Source: Cellulomonas sp. KRMCY2 (GTDB lineage Bacteria; Actinomycetota; Actinomycetes; Actinomycetales; Cellulomonadaceae). Taken from it: 64,000 nucleotides of DNA. How positions within the stretch are numbered: the first letter of the stretch is position 1; each line of letters opens with the position of its first letter. This document shows, in pieces, positions 63,526 to 64,000 of the stretch. The notes beneath the pieces were generated by a model, which was given only the letters and a program-made list of their open reading frames with translations, was not told the origin of the DNA and did not search any database. The translations under genes were made by a program, and so were the position numbers. The DNA lies in assembly GCF_000526515.1 (NCBI RefSeq), contig NZ_JAGF01000001.1, positions 3,906,001 to 3,970,000 on the forward strand, written 5' to 3'.

Positions 63526-64000
63526 GTGACGAGCCCACGTCCACCGACCCGGACCGGCGGTACCGGGCCGGTCGCCTTCGTCCTCGGTGGCGGAGGTGTG
63601 CTCGGCGCCGCGGAGGTCGGCATGGTGCGCGCCCTGCTCGTGGCGGGCATCCGGCCGGACATCGTGGTCGGCACGTCCGTCGGGGCGATCAACGGTGCGA
63701 TGGTCGCGGCCGATCCCACCGTTCGGGTCACCGACCGGCTGGCTCGCCTGTGGTCCTCGCACAAGGCGCGCGAGGTCTACAGCGACACCGTGACGCGGCA
63801 GGTGCACCGGTTCGCGTCCCGCAGCCACCTGCTCTCCTCCGACCCGTTGCGCCGACTCCTCGAGCACTCGCTCGGTGGGAAGACCGACTTCGCCGACCTC
63901 GTCGTGCCGTTCCGGTGCTGCGCGGCGAGCATCGAGCGGGCCGCTGAGCACTGGTTCAGCGAGGGCCCGTTGGTCGACGCGGTGCTCGCATCGGCCGCAG
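63526..64000 (+). CDS. Patatin-like phospholipase (3' partial)
   Basis: The frame from GTG 63526 is open to the window end (158 codons). LGGGGVLGAAEVG gives the oxyanion loop and GTSVGAINGA the GxSxG nucleophile. CCAASIERAA and the closing EGPLVDAVLASAA match the RssA/YchK group. The catalytic Asp would lie beyond the edge. It probably hydrolyses membrane lipids. The gene is divergent from the LiaF-like gene. Confidence 0.85.
   Translation, partial: MTSPRPPTRTGGTGPVAFVLGGGGVLGAAEVGMVRALLVAGIRPDIVVGTSVGAINGAMVAADPTVRVTDRLARLWSSHKAREVYSDTVTRQVHRFASRSHLLSSDPLRRLLEHSLGGKTDFADLVVPFRCCAASIERAAEHWFSEGPLVDAVLASAA

Noticed and set aside
1-64000. tRNA, rRNA or replication origin
   Set aside because: None recognised by eye; a covariance search could still find one.

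Overview
The window is uniformly high-GC (roughly 70% or more by eye) and reads as chromosomal DNA of an actinobacterium. Cellulomonadaceae or nearby Micrococcales is my inference, from the ABC alpha-galactoside locus, CmtR- and KmtR-type metal sensors, probable leaderless genes, actinobacterial RNase J and a DUF5317 protein. There is no rRNA, tRNA or CRISPR array that I can support. Genes are packed, with many ATGA stop/start overlaps.

Region 1 (1-15.2 kb, + strand) is one long operon for secreted or surface copper proteins. It encodes a giant beta-helix protein (5' end outside the window), a Tat-exported multicopper oxidase, a second cupredoxin protein with a different set of ligands, a cupredoxin/Ig-like protein, a small membrane-anchored protein, a CopC-CopD copper-uptake fusion and a secreted subtilisin. 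Three of these proteins end in the same unfamiliar ~115-residue module (8 copies in all). The C-terminal ends of two of them are almost identical at the DNA level. A response regulator/histidine kinase pair follows (15.3-17.2 kb).

Region 2 (17.2-25.1 kb, - strand) is transport and metal homeostasis: CorA, a TetR-controlled ABC exporter, a CDF zinc-type exporter, a CmtR-type sensor with an Asp-tailed cation transporter, and an Nramp Mn/Fe importer. Region 3 (25.2-32.2 kb) is an alpha-galactoside locus: GH36 alpha-galactosidase, two permeases and a binding lipoprotein, with a divergent ROK regulator. Region 4 (32.2-41.5 kb) holds a GGDEF-EAL gene broken by two frameshifts, a hexose-6-phosphate mutarotase-type protein, a phosphoribosyltransferase-hydrolase fusion, a NifX-like protein, a 36-residue membrane microprotein, an intact GGDEF-EAL protein and small membrane or VOC proteins.

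Region 5 (41.6-51.2 kb, - strand) encodes RNase J and a six-subunit membrane complex related to group 4 hydrogenases and complex I. Its large subunit has lost all four NiFe ligands, so it looks like an energy-converting hydrogenase-related (Ehr) complex. An ArsR-type gene heads the operon. Region 6 (51.3-64 kb) contains a long-chain acyl-CoA ligase, NhaA, a VanY-type carboxypeptidase, a NatAB-like ABC exporter, TerC, and a KmtR-type Ni/Co sensor whose operator covers its own start codon, followed by a His-rich CDF exporter. An IS5/IS427-type element has inserted at the exporter stop codon and appears to carry a lipoprotein passenger gene. The window ends with a LiaF-like membrane protein and the 5' part of a patatin-like phospholipase.

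The strongest candidates for something undescribed are the modular copper operon, the Ehr-like complex and the IS with its passenger gene.
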